NCBI GenBank assembly: GCA_947458675.1
Contig: CANHAW010000055.1
Span: 1 to 9,396 of the forward strand
Direction of reading: 5' to 3'
DNA length: 9,396 nt
Source: Beijerinckiaceae bacterium
GTDB lineage: Bacteria; Pseudomonadota; Alphaproteobacteria; Rhizobiales; Beijerinckiaceae
Position numbers and translations under genes: made by a program. Shown piece by piece: positions 1 to 5,435 of this stretch. The stretch's first letter is position 1; each line of letters begins with the position of its first letter. Under the pieces are notes generated by a model, which did no database searches, was not told the DNA's origin, and was given only the letters and a program-made list of their open reading frames with translations.

Positions 1-1073
1 AAGCAGCCGAGATGATCGCGCGCGCAGAAAATCCCGTGATCATCACATCGAGCGCCGGGCGCGATCAGGAAGACGTCGCCCGTCTTGCTGCTCTGGCGGA
101 ATCGTTTGCTTTGCCGGTCGTGCAGCGCAAGCCGCGCTATATGGCGCTGCCCACCGATCACGAGATGCATCTGGGCTATAATCCGGATGCTTTCATCGAC
201 AAATCCGATTGCATCATCGTTCTGGAATGCGATGTGCCGTGGATTCCATCGAAGAAAGCGCCTCGGCCCGATGCGAAAATCATTCACATTGCGGTCGATC
301 CTCTCTTTTCTGCCTATCCGATGCGCTCCTTCCCGAGCGATCTCGGCATTAGCGGCGTGATCTCCGGCACGCTTTCCATGCTGACAGAGGCTTTGCGCCT
401 GCGTGCCAATGCCAATCGCGACAGAATTGAAGCGCGCCGTCATCGTCTCGCCGAGACGCGCGCCAATCAGCGCGCGCGCTGGGCGGAGATGCTTGACAAG
501 GGGCGGACGCAAACGCCGCTGCATCCGGCATGGATTACCCATTGCGTCAATGAAGTGAAGAGCGCCGACACGATCCTGATCAAGGAAAGCCCTCTGACGT
601 GGGAACATCTCGACCTCACGCAGCCCGGCACATTTTTCTCCGCCGGTGCCGCGGGCGGTCTGGGCTGGGGCCTTGGCACGGCGCTCGGCATGAAAATGGC
701 TGCGCGCGAGCGTCACGTGATCTGCACAGTGGGCGATGGCGCCTATATGTTCGGCAATCCTGTGCCGGCCCATTATGTGGCGCGGGCAGAAAACCTGCCG
801 ATCCTGACGATTGTCTTCAACAATCAGATGTGGGGCGCGGTCAAGCGCAATACGCGCGAAGTCTATCCCACAGGCTATTCGGCAAAATCCAATCGCGAAC
901 CCCTTACCTATTTCGATTTCGAACTTGGTTTTGAGAAGGCGGTTGAAACGGCGGGCGGCTATGGCGAGCGCGTGAGCGATCCCGCCGAAATGCCAAAGGC
1001 CATGAAGCGCGCCATGGATGCCGTATCAAAGGGCAATCAGGCTTTGCTCAATGTGATCTGCTCAGGCCCGTAA
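1..1073 (+). CDS. Thiamine-diphosphate-dependent enzyme (acetolactate synthase/decarboxylase-like), 5' partial
   Basis: This is the C-terminal part of a ThDP enzyme of the acetolactate synthase/benzoylformate decarboxylase superfamily (COG0028-like). The frame is open from base 3, and the first ATG (12) has no convincing Shine-Dalgarno sequence, so the gene almost certainly begins upstream. About 356 residues are visible. The family is usually 530-600 aa, so the N-terminal Pyr domain with its catalytic glutamate is missing. Counting from ATG 12, the central domain begins at once (ENPVIITSSAGRD). The PP domain carries the ThDP/Mg motif, with GDG at residues 241-243 (bases 732-740) and the closing NN at 270-271 (819-824). 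The preceding SAGAAGGLGWGLGTALGMK segment is typical. Family members cleave or join C-C bonds next to a carbonyl in the cytosol. The substrate cannot be told from this part. The flavin monooxygenase gene follows after 47 bases, suggesting one transcript. The family is confident; the exact reaction is unknown. Confidence 0.93.
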   Translation, partial: AAEMIARAENPVIITSSAGRDQEDVARLAALAESFALPVVQRKPRYMALPTDHEMHLGYNPDAFIDKSDCIIVLECDVPWIPSKKAPRPDAKIIHIAVDPLFSAYPMRSFPSDLGISGVISGTLSMLTEALRLRANANRDRIEARRHRLAETRANQRARWAEMLDKGRTQTPLHPAWITHCVNEVKSADTILIKESPLTWEHLDLTQPGTFFSAGAAGGLGWGLGTALGMKMAARERHVICTVGDGAYMFGNPVPAHYVARAENLPILTIVFNNQMWGAVKRNTREVYPTGYSAKSNREPLTYFDFELGFEKAVETAGGYGERVSDPAEMPKAMKRAMDAVSKGNQALLNVICSGP

Positions 1074-1120
1074 CTGAATTGAATCTCGCCCCTGCCGAAG
1101 AAATGAAAAAGGAAACGGGC

Positions 1121-2110
1121 ATGCGCCTTGGCATTTGGACCCCCGCCCCGCAAACGATCAGACCCGATCCGGTGACAAAGCCGGCACTCGATGGACTGAC
1201 GCAATATGGCGGCGGTCCTGACGCCAATTTCGAATATGCGGTCAAACTGCTCAATCGCGCCGAAGAGATTGGTTTCGACATTACGCTGATCGCGCAGCGC
1301 TGGTTCGGCCCCGATCTCGATTCATGGATGTTTGCAGCAGCGCTTGCGCCTGTCGTGCGCAAGATGGAGCTGATGGCAGCCGTTCATCCCGGCATCGCCG
1401 ATCCGCGCATCATGGCGAAACTGGCGGCCAGTCTGGACCGGATCAGCGGCGGGCGTTTCTGCATCAATATCGTCAATGGAACGCGCCCGCACGAACATAA
1501 TATGTATGGGCGCTGGATTGAGAGCGACGGCGGGCGTTACCGCCAGATGCAGGAATTCATCCAGGCGATGAAAGGCCTGATGACGCAGGACAAGTTCACA
1601 TTGGATGGCGAATTCTACACGATGGAAAATGCCGTCATGCCGACCCGTTCCGTGCGTGCGCCCTACCCGCCCTTCTTTGCTGCCAGCCGCGCCGATGAGG
1701 GCATGAATGTCGTGGCGCAGGAATGCGACACATGGTTTGTCAATTACGACAAGGATCGCGCCAATTACGAGCAGAGCCTGAAGCGCATCGACCATGAAAT
1801 GGGACTCATGGAAGACCGCGTCCGTGCGCTCGGCCGCAAGATGAATTACGGCATAAATGCCATTGTCATCATCGGCGAGACGGAAGCAGAAGCCCAAGCC
1901 AAAGCCGATGAACATGTGCGCATTGCAACGCAATGCCCTGTCGGCGCATCAGGTGTGGGCGCAAATCTGATCGGCACGCCGAAGACTATCGTCGAGCGAA
2001 TGAAGCTTTATCAATCGATGGGCATCGACCTCTTCATGCTGCATTTCTGGCCCATGCACGACGGGCTGGAAGAATTTGCCGAAAAGATCGTTCCGGATCT
2101 GCGGCGCTAA
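1121..2110 (+). CDS. LLM-class (luciferase-like) flavin-dependent monooxygenase
   Basis: The product is 329 aa, a normal length for the bacterial luciferase/SsuD/RutA group of FMNH2-dependent TIM-barrel monooxygenases. These oxygenate substrates such as sulfonates, sulfones, pyrimidines or other small organics using reduced flavin from a partner reductase. Recognisable parts are the first strand MRLGIWTPAP, the AEEIGFD helix-strand (47-53), the ELMAAVHPG strand (84-91), and the family hallmark LDRISGGRFCINIVNG (105-120). The late segment GTPKTIVERMKLYQSMGID is the usual C-terminal barrel helix. I chose ATG 1121 because AAGGAA lies 8-10 bases upstream and MRLGIW matches the expected first strand. 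In-frame ATG 1103 and TTG 1079 would add unneeded residues. It lies 47 bases after the ThDP gene, so co-transcription is likely. No flavin reductase gene is in the window. The substrate is unassigned; similarity by eye is closest to RutA/SsuD/SfnG-type enzymes. Confidence 0.93.
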   Translation: MRLGIWTPAPQTIRPDPVTKPALDGLTQYGGGPDANFEYAVKLLNRAEEIGFDITLIAQRWFGPDLDSWMFAAALAPVVRKMELMAAVHPGIADPRIMAKLAASLDRISGGRFCINIVNGTRPHEHNMYGRWIESDGGRYRQMQEFIQAMKGLMTQDKFTLDGEFYTMENAVMPTRSVRAPYPPFFAASRADEGMNVVAQECDTWFVNYDKDRANYEQSLKRIDHEMGLMEDRVRALGRKMNYGINAIVIIGETEAEAQAKADEHVRIATQCPVGASGVGANLIGTPKTIVERMKLYQSMGIDLFMLHFWPMHDGLEEFAEKIVPDLRR

Positions 2111-2328
2111 TCCTTCTGCGCGACGCTATGCGCCTTGCGATAGGCATCGGCCATGCCGGTGATGATGGCCCGCGTCAGCCCGTGCTGTTCCTCGCGGGAG
2201 AGCCTGTCGAGATTATCGACAAACCATTGGGCCTCAATCGCACCCGATTTGATCAGCCCGTCCATGACAAGACCATTGATGCGCAAAAGCGCCATGATTT
2301 CTGGGCTGATCTGTTCCTTGCCGGCCAT
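2107..2328 (-). CDS. Small hypothetical protein, 73 aa
   Basis: I do not recognise this family. The 73-aa product is predicted mostly helical, with no signal peptide and no membrane segment. Mixed charge and several acidic/basic pairs (LDRLSREEQHG at 40-50) suggest a small cytosolic protein. I chose the ATG at 2328 because GGAAGGAAAA sits directly upstream at good spacing. An ATG 24 bases further out (2352) has no comparable ribosome-binding site. Its stop codon overlaps the end of the monooxygenase gene by 4 bases on the opposite strand, so the two genes converge with no room for a terminator. The codon choice and clear ribosome-binding site support a real gene. It is divergent from the 36-aa membrane protein gene and shares a 261-base upstream region with it. 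Confidence 0.72.
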   Translation of the reverse strand: MAGKEQISPEIMALLRINGLVMDGLIKSGAIEAQWFVDNLDRLSREEQHGLTRAIITGMADAYRKAHSVAQKD

Positions 2329-2424
2329 TTGTTTTCCTTCCGCAGAAAGCATCGCTGAGAGCTTCTTAGCAAAAAGACAAGGCGATACGAAATCAGCCGC
2401 GCTTTCACGCCCTCACCGCCACGC

Positions 2425-2440
2425 ATATGCGGCTGCATAT
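2425..2440. promoter_or_regulatory. Dyad ATATGC-N4-GCATAT in the divergent intergenic region
   Basis: Arms ATATGC (2425-2430) and GCATAT (2435-2440) are perfectly inverted around GGCT. A third ATATGC copy follows at 2459-2464. The dyad lies between the divergent 73-aa and 36-aa genes, where an operator for a dimeric regulator would be expected. The regulator is unknown, and six-base arms can arise by chance. Confidence 0.3.
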
Positions 2441-2518
2441 CGATCCCGATGAGATGCGAATATGCTTTTGCCCTCCTTCCCCGGCCTGAAGGCCAGGCTC
2501 CAGCGCCGCTCCTATCCA

Positions 2519-2543
2519 GGAACCCTTTGCAGCCAGCCTTGTT
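2519..2543 (+). promoter_or_regulatory. Candidate EcfG-type (general stress) promoter for the 36-aa gene
   Basis: GGAAC at 2519-2523 is followed, after exactly 16 bases, by TGTT at 2540-2543. The alphaproteobacterial EcfG sigma factors recognise GGAAC-N16/17-CGTT, so only one base of the two core elements differs. A start site would fall near 2550, giving a leader of about 40 bases with a dyad (2553-2569) and a Shine-Dalgarno sequence (2579-2584) before the ATG at 2590. Position, spacing and orientation fit well. The call is inferred from the consensus only. Confidence 0.48.
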
Positions 2544-2552
2544 GGCGGGTCG

Positions 2553-2569
2553 GGATCGAGTCTCGATCC
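2553..2569 (+). promoter_or_regulatory. Near-perfect palindrome in the leader of the 36-aa gene
   Basis: GGATCGAG (2553-2560) and CTCGATCC (2562-2569) form a perfect 8-bp inverted repeat around a single T. It sits 9 bases before the Shine-Dalgarno sequence of the 36-aa gene and just after the predicted start of transcription. As DNA it could be an operator. As RNA the one-base centre would force opening of the inner pairs to form a loop, leaving a shorter hairpin next to the ribosome-binding site. There is no T run, so it is not an intrinsic terminator. Confidence 0.4.
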
Positions 2570-2589
2570 GGCTGTTGCAGGAGGTCGCG

Positions 2590-2700
2590 ATGGATAAGGG
2601 TCAGGCATTCGGCATGGCGCTCTGGATCTGGTTTTTTGGCGCTGCGCTCGCATGGTCAGTTCTGTCGCTCATCGAGCGCCCGCTGATCAAGACGAAATAA
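2590..2700 (+). CDS. 36-aa single-span membrane microprotein
   Basis: This small gene lies inside a longer open frame, but a near-perfect Shine-Dalgarno sequence (AGGAGGT, 2579-2585) ends 4 bases before the ATG at 2590 and defines the start. The product has a short polar N-terminus (MDKGQ), one hydrophobic segment at about residues 7-28 rich in Trp and Phe (LWIWFFGAALAW), and a basic tail (ERPLIKTK). More positive charge lies after the span, so the positive-inside rule predicts C-in/N-out topology. No family is recognised. Microproteins of this kind often bind and tune larger membrane complexes, but no partner is suggested here. A candidate EcfG promoter and a palindrome lie just upstream, and a CtrA box follows the stop codon. 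A gene is likely; its function is unknown. Confidence 0.66.
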   Translation: MDKGQAFGMALWIWFFGAALAWSVLSLIERPLIKTK

Positions 2701-2706
2701 AGCCCG

Positions 2707-2722
2707 TTAACCTTTTGTTAAC
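2707..2722 (+). promoter_or_regulatory. CtrA-type binding site (TTAA-N7-TTAAC)
   Basis: TTAA (2707-2710), seven bases (CCTTTTG), then TTAAC (2718-2722) match the full consensus of CtrA, the alphaproteobacterial cell-cycle response regulator, without mismatch. The box is intergenic, 6 bases after the stop of the 36-aa gene and 47 bases before the ATG at 2770. That is a usual place for a site overlapping a -35 region. Because GTTAAC is itself palindromic, the site is both a direct and an inverted repeat. Regulation of the coiled-coil gene by CtrA is inferred. Confidence 0.6.
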
Positions 2723-2742
2723 CATATGGGCGCCTCATGCTC

Positions 2743-2761
2743 CTCACGCATCGTTCGTGAG
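2743..2761 (+). other. Leader hairpin before the 82-aa coiled-coil gene
   Basis: CTCACG (2743-2748) and CGTGAG (2756-2761) can pair as a 6-bp stem with a 7-base loop, ending 8 bases before the ATG at 2770. It occupies the place where a Shine-Dalgarno sequence would lie, and none stronger than GTGAG is visible there. The stem could limit ribosome access, or it could be a small operator dyad downstream of the CtrA box. It is short, so chance is possible. Confidence 0.28.
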
Positions 2762-2769
2762 TCTTGCCT

Positions 2770-3018
2770 ATGAGCGCTGGCCAGAAAATGAAGCCTGACG
2801 GGTCGGATATCGTCAATGAGGTGCAGGCTCTGCGCCTTCTTATTCTTCAGCATGCTGAGGAAATTGCGGCTCTGCGGGCGGAGACAAAGCGGCTGCGCAA
2901 TGAGGCGGCCAAACATTCTCCGCGCCATCTGACGGCAGAGGAAATGAGCTTTGCCCGCGAGATGGGAACGGGACTGCACAATCAATCGCGCAGGCGCTCC
3001 CTCTCCCGCGCCAGTTGA
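2770..3018 (+). CDS. Small coiled-coil protein, 82 aa
   Basis: No family is recognised. Residues 14-48 show a clear heptad pattern of Ile/Val/Leu with Glu/Arg/Lys/Ala between them (EVQALRLLILQHAEEIAALR and onwards), typical of a short parallel coiled coil. This suggests a dimer or a small partner or adaptor protein in the cytosol. The tail (residues 74-82, RRRSLSRAS) is strongly basic. There is no signal peptide or membrane span. ATG 2770 is preferred over TTG 2764, but its ribosome-binding site is weak. A perfect CtrA box 47 bases upstream suggests cell-cycle-linked expression. The gene converges on the glycosyltransferase gene, with 3 bases between the stop codons. The coiled coil is directly visible; the function is not. 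Confidence 0.68.
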   Translation: MSAGQKMKPDGSDIVNEVQALRLLILQHAEEIAALRAETKRLRNEAAKHSPRHLTAEEMSFAREMGTGLHNQSRRRSLSRAS

Positions 3019-3021
3019 GGC

Positions 3022-3837
3022 TTAACGCGGCCTGAAGCTGGGATCGGCCATGGCCGCCCAAAGAATGGCAAAAGCCTTCGATTCGACATCCAGCTCTTTT
3101 GAAATCTCGGCCAATTGCGGCAGCAATTGCTCAACCGCACTGTCGCGCCAGGCCATGCGGCGATAGATGGACAAAACGCGCTCCGCGCGCTCCTCGTCGG
3201 AGGCAGTTTCAGTCGGGCTCGGCTTTTCGCGCAGGCTCGTCGCGAAGGGGAAAATATAACGCGCGTTCAACTGCCCGCCATTGACGAGATTGCGCAGGAA
3301 CAAATCGTAAGGCACATCGAACTCGGCCTGTTCGCGCGAAGCCGCCAAAATCTTGCTGACCCCGCGCGGGTGGACGATATAGGCCGTCGCAGAAGAAAAA
3401 TTGACTCCCTTTGGATCGAGCAAACGCGTGCGTCCCGCGCTCAACAACTGGCGTCGCAGAACAGCCATATCGGCCATGGGCCCGATCTGATTCAGACAGA
3501 GATCCAGATAGAGAACATCCCATTCGAAGCCGCGATTGAGATAGGAAATACTATTGTCGATGGTCAGGCAGGAATTGGCGCCCAGCAGAACATCATCCTC
3601 GAAAATCGCAAATGGCGCATCGACGGGCGCTTCCGACAGCAAATCGATATGGCTCAGGAAACGCGCTTTCTCTTTAGGGTCGAGCGCACCGGAGATGCGT
3701 CGCCTTTGTGTCTCGCGCGCCCCCAGCGCCAGAATGCGCTCAAGCGCCCATGTGCTGGGCGCCAGACGCGCGAAATCCGCTTTCACCAGCGGCCAGAGTT
3801 CGGCGCTATGTTCGAAACTGATGCAATAGCAATTCAT
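3022..3837 (-). CDS. Glycosyltransferase family 25-like protein (LPS/cell-surface glycan)
   Basis: The 271-aa product resembles GT25 enzymes, which transfer sugars (often galactose) from a nucleotide sugar to lipopolysaccharide or other surface glycans at the cytoplasmic face. The N-terminus (MNCYCISFEHS) fits the first beta-strand of the GT-A fold. FLSHIDLL (60-67) matches the family's conserved SH-containing helix. AIFEDDVLL (77-85) carries the EDD metal/nucleotide-sugar motif. The later part NFSSATAYIVHPRGVSKIL corresponds to the usual 'ayivs..ga..ll' block, followed by an acidic D-V-P-Y-D segment. ATG 3837 gives the natural strand start with a modest AGGG upstream. An ATG at 3894 would add 19 residues of unlikely sequence. 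No other glycan gene is adjacent, so the acceptor is unknown. A 318-codon open frame on the other strand overlaps it but shows no domain. Confidence 0.8.
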   Translation of the reverse strand: MNCYCISFEHSAELWPLVKADFARLAPSTWALERILALGARETQRRRISGALDPKEKARFLSHIDLLSEAPVDAPFAIFEDDVLLGANSCLTIDNSISYLNRGFEWDVLYLDLCLNQIGPMADMAVLRRQLLSAGRTRLLDPKGVNFSSATAYIVHPRGVSKILAASREQAEFDVPYDLFLRNLVNGGQLNARYIFPFATSLREKPSPTETASDEERAERVLSIYRRMAWRDSAVEQLLPQLAEISKELDVESKAFAILWAAMADPSFRPR

Positions 3838-4010
3838 CGCGCAACCCTGCTGGCTCGAAGCAACGGGGCTCCTATGCGCCAAGAGGCGCGGCAAACAGGT
3901 GAAAGCGCGTCGAAACAGGATCCGGTCAGGCGGAGCATCGGCAATCCATCGAATAACGACTCAAAAAATCGATCAAGCAATATCCGGATTCTTGGCCTGT
4001 CGCATGGTCG

Positions 4011-4035
4011 CTTGCAGGCGGCAAAGCCGCGCAAG
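4011..4035 (-). other. Long hairpin in the presumed leader of the glycosyltransferase gene
   Basis: CTTGC (4011-4015) pairs with GCAAG (4031-4035), and GCGGC (4018-4022) pairs with GCCGC (4026-4030) around an AAA loop. Together they form a 10-bp GC-rich stem with a 2-base bulge. No T run follows on either strand, so it is not a classical terminator. It could be a leader structure, part of a small RNA, or a transcript-end stabiliser for yqaA. Confidence 0.38.
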
Positions 4036-4098
4036 ACGACCCTAAAAACCGCCAAGAAGACTGAAATATAGAAAATTATAAATATAAATCATGATTTT

Positions 4099-4117
4099 GC
4101 CGATGCTCTAGATCGGC
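4099..4117. repeat. Inverted repeat GCCGAT-N7-ATCGGC
   Basis: GCCGAT (4099-4104) and ATCGGC (4112-4117) are perfect inverted arms around GCTCTAG. On the minus strand the loop reads CTAGAGC and is followed by ATCGGCAAAATC. This recalls the CTAGAGCAT-type intergenic repeats that I know from rhizobial genomes. With one copy in the window the match is only suggestive. It lies at the edge of the AT-rich core. Confidence 0.3.
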
Positions 4118-4232
4118 TCAGCTGCCAGACAGTCAGAATGGGCGACGTTGGGATGTCCACAGGGGCCTTTGGCCTTCACCCCATGGCAGACCGGCTTAAG
4201 CAGATGCGCGAGGCTCGCGGTGTCGGTAGCCC

Positions 4233-4673
4233 TCAGCCGAACCAGGCCAGAGTCACTGCAGCAAGCAGAAGGTAGCGCGCGATTTTTGAAATGCTCACAA
4301 GCAGGAGAAAACGCCACAAGGGCTCGCGCATGATGCCGGCGATCACCGTCAGCGGATCGCCGACAATCGGCGCGAAACTGGCCAGCAGAGACCAATAGCC
4401 CCAGCGCGCATAAAGCGCGCGCGCGCGCTCAAGCATTTTGCCCGAAGCGGGAAACCAAGGTCGGTCGCGAAACCTCTCGACCTGCAAACCGATGAGCCAA
4501 TTCACTACGGAGCCCAAAATATTGCCAAGGCTCGCCACTGTGAGAAGAAGAATCGTATCCTGCTTCCCGGCCAAAAGCAGAGCCACGAGCGCTGCCTCCG
4601 ACTGGGCCGGAAAAACAGTGGCAGCAAGAAAAGCCGCCAAAAACATGCCGCCATAGGCCGCCAGATCGATCAT
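4233..4673 (-). CDS. yqaA: YqaA family (DedA/SNARE-associated-like) inner-membrane protein
   Basis: The 146-aa product matches Escherichia coli YqaA (142 aa) in length and in the order of its conserved blocks. The N-terminal membrane segment runs into FPAQSEAALVALLLAG (21-36); E. coli YqaA has a closely related 'LPGNSEVVLVAMLLSG' block. Next come LGNILGSVVNWLIG (49-62, compare 'MGNSLGGLTNVILG') and a basic loop with WFP and ARWGYWSLLASF (89-100). Last is the re-entrant-type segment APIVGDPLTVIAGIMR (101-116) before a final span at about 122-143. YqaA is a distant relative of the DedA/VTT proteins linked to membrane lipid handling and envelope stress, and its own role is not established. ATG 4673 is the first possible start in frame, though its ribosome-binding site is weak. 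The gene is divergent from the 88-aa gene, 109 bases away. Confidence 0.88.
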   Translation of the reverse strand: MIDLAAYGGMFLAAFLAATVFPAQSEAALVALLLAGKQDTILLLTVASLGNILGSVVNWLIGLQVERFRDRPWFPASGKMLERARALYARWGYWSLLASFAPIVGDPLTVIAGIMREPLWRFLLLVSISKIARYLLLAAVTLAWFG

Positions 4674-4748
4674 GCGGGCCGACCGCTTTCATGCCCTGTC
4701 ATTTCCGCCATCCACCAGACTGCCCGCCTCAAGCGCGACATTGAGCAC

Positions 4749-4773
4749 GGAACCTTTCCGCTGCGGCAGGCTT
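4749..4773 (+). promoter_or_regulatory. Weak EcfG-like promoter candidate before the 88-aa gene
   Basis: GGAAC (4749-4753), 16 bases, then GCTT (4770-4773) resembles GGAAC-N16-CGTT, with a perfect -35 but only TT matching in the -10 element. A start site here would lie only a few bases before ATG 4783, implying a nearly leaderless message. That fits the absence of a good Shine-Dalgarno sequence there. Speculative. Confidence 0.22.
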
Positions 4774-4782
4774 CTCATTAAC

Positions 4783-5049
4783 ATGCCGGGCCCCCTGATA
4801 CATGCGAACCATAAAAAGAAAAAGCAGCTGCTGCAGGACTATGATCTCGTCTTGATTGCCGCAAACAATCTCATTGCAGCGCTGGAGCGAACAAAACCGC
4901 AGGCCGAACATTATTATGGCCTCCTCGGGGCCTCGGTCCTGCTGGAAGAGGCGATGCTCGTTCACGCGGAACAATTAAAGCAGATGATGAAGATCAAGCA
5001 TCAGGTCGAGAATGTCATCGAGGCGGTTCAGGATCAGAATATCGATTGA
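4783..5049 (+). CDS. Small helical hypothetical protein, 88 aa
   Basis: No family is recognised. From ATG 4783 the product begins MPGPLIHANHKKKK, with a lysine cluster at 11-14, then appears all-helical (two or three helices at about 15-36, 40-62 and 62-84). It has no signal peptide and no true membrane span. Alternating hydrophobic positions suggest a small helical bundle or dimer. The frame is open back to 4672, but the extra upstream residues look like translated promoter DNA and overlap the start of yqaA, so I prefer 4783. The ribosome-binding site is weak (GGCAGG, 13 bases away). A GGAAC element upstream hints at stress-sigma control. Codon choice agrees with neighbouring genes. Confidence 0.62.
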   Translation: MPGPLIHANHKKKKQLLQDYDLVLIAANNLIAALERTKPQAEHYYGLLGASVLLEEAMLVHAEQLKQMMKIKHQVENVIEAVQDQNID

Positions 5050-5206
5050 TTGAAAAAGCCTCCGCACTGTCGCGCTTGAGATACTTAAACACAATTAGAA
5101 TCAGACATTTGATTGCCAATTGAGCCACCCGGCCCGACCTCATTTACGTCACGGACATGGAGACGTAGGATCGACCGGGTAAAGCTCTTGGCCGGGGGCG
5201 CGCCAA

Positions 5207-5389
5207 ATGGACCAGATAGCCGTGCAGTCGGGCCTTTTCATCTGCAAGCTCTCCGCCGATCTGGATGCTGCCAGCCTGATCGGCGGTGCCTGCAAAGAGC
5301 CGCTGCAATATGGCTATATCGGACTGGCTTTCGTCTTTTTAGCCGTCATATCGATTATCGGCGGAGCGACGTCGAGAAGGTCGTCCTGA
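5207..5389 (+). CDS. 60-aa single-span membrane protein
   Basis: This is a small gene of unknown family. A GGGGG tract (5194-5198) lies 8 bases before the ATG at 5207. Residues 1-34 are amphipathic with two cysteines (13 and 29). Residues 36-53 (GYIGLAFVFLAVISIIGG) form one strong transmembrane segment, followed by a short basic tail (SRRSS). This predicts a tail-type membrane protein with its C-terminus in the cytoplasm. Codon choice is GC-ending like its neighbours. A longer open frame on the same strand (5113-5571) overlaps it but is out of frame and has no recognisable content. The gene converges on the TctC-type receptor gene at 5436. Existence is likely but not certain; no function can be assigned. 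Confidence 0.55.
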   Translation: MDQIAVQSGLFICKLSADLDAASLIGGACKEPLQYGYIGLAFVFLAVISIIGGATSRRSS

Positions 5390-5435
5390 AAAAATACGAT
5401 TTCATGCGCATCGCCTCATGGGCCGGGGGCTTTTG

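Larger units (their letters stand above)
3838..4232. other. Gene-free region upstream of the glycosyltransferase gene
   Basis: No convincing gene is seen in these 395 bases between two minus-strand genes. The segment is mixed: GC-rich ends flank an AT-rich core (about 4060-4095) that could hold the promoter of the glycosyltransferase gene, giving a leader of 150-200 bases. It contains two inverted repeats, described separately (4011-4035 and 4099-4117), and a weak GGCC-TTT-GGCC hairpin near 4160. A small RNA or a conserved leader is possible but not shown. Confidence 0.5.

Noticed and set aside
1322..1933. Minus-strand open frame of 203 codons inside the monooxygenase gene
   Set aside because: It is antisense to a conserved flavoenzyme, is His/Arg-rich and shows no family features.
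3115..4071. Long plus-strand open frame (318 codons) antisense to the glycosyltransferase gene
   Set aside because: It has no recognisable domain, and its Arg/Gln-rich composition is typical of a shadow frame. The opposite strand encodes clear GT25 motifs (SH helix, EDD).
4359..4373. Exact 15-base repeat GCCGACAATCGGCGC, also at 6569-6583
   Set aside because: One copy encodes the conserved APIVGD segment of yqaA. The core is a short palindrome, so the match is most likely chance. The copy at 6569 is also too weak a hairpin, with a poor T run, to call a terminator for the small secreted gene.
5060..5135. tRNA-like sequence on the minus strand (GCTCAATTGG resembles a D-arm)
   Set aside because: The D-stem has no pairing partner, the anticodon stem does not form, no T-arm GTTCRA motif is present and no matching acceptor strand is found.
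5197..5204. GGCGCGCC palindrome before the 60-aa gene
   Set aside because: It is an 8-base GC palindrome, expected by chance at this GC content, and adds nothing beyond the ribosome-binding site next to it.
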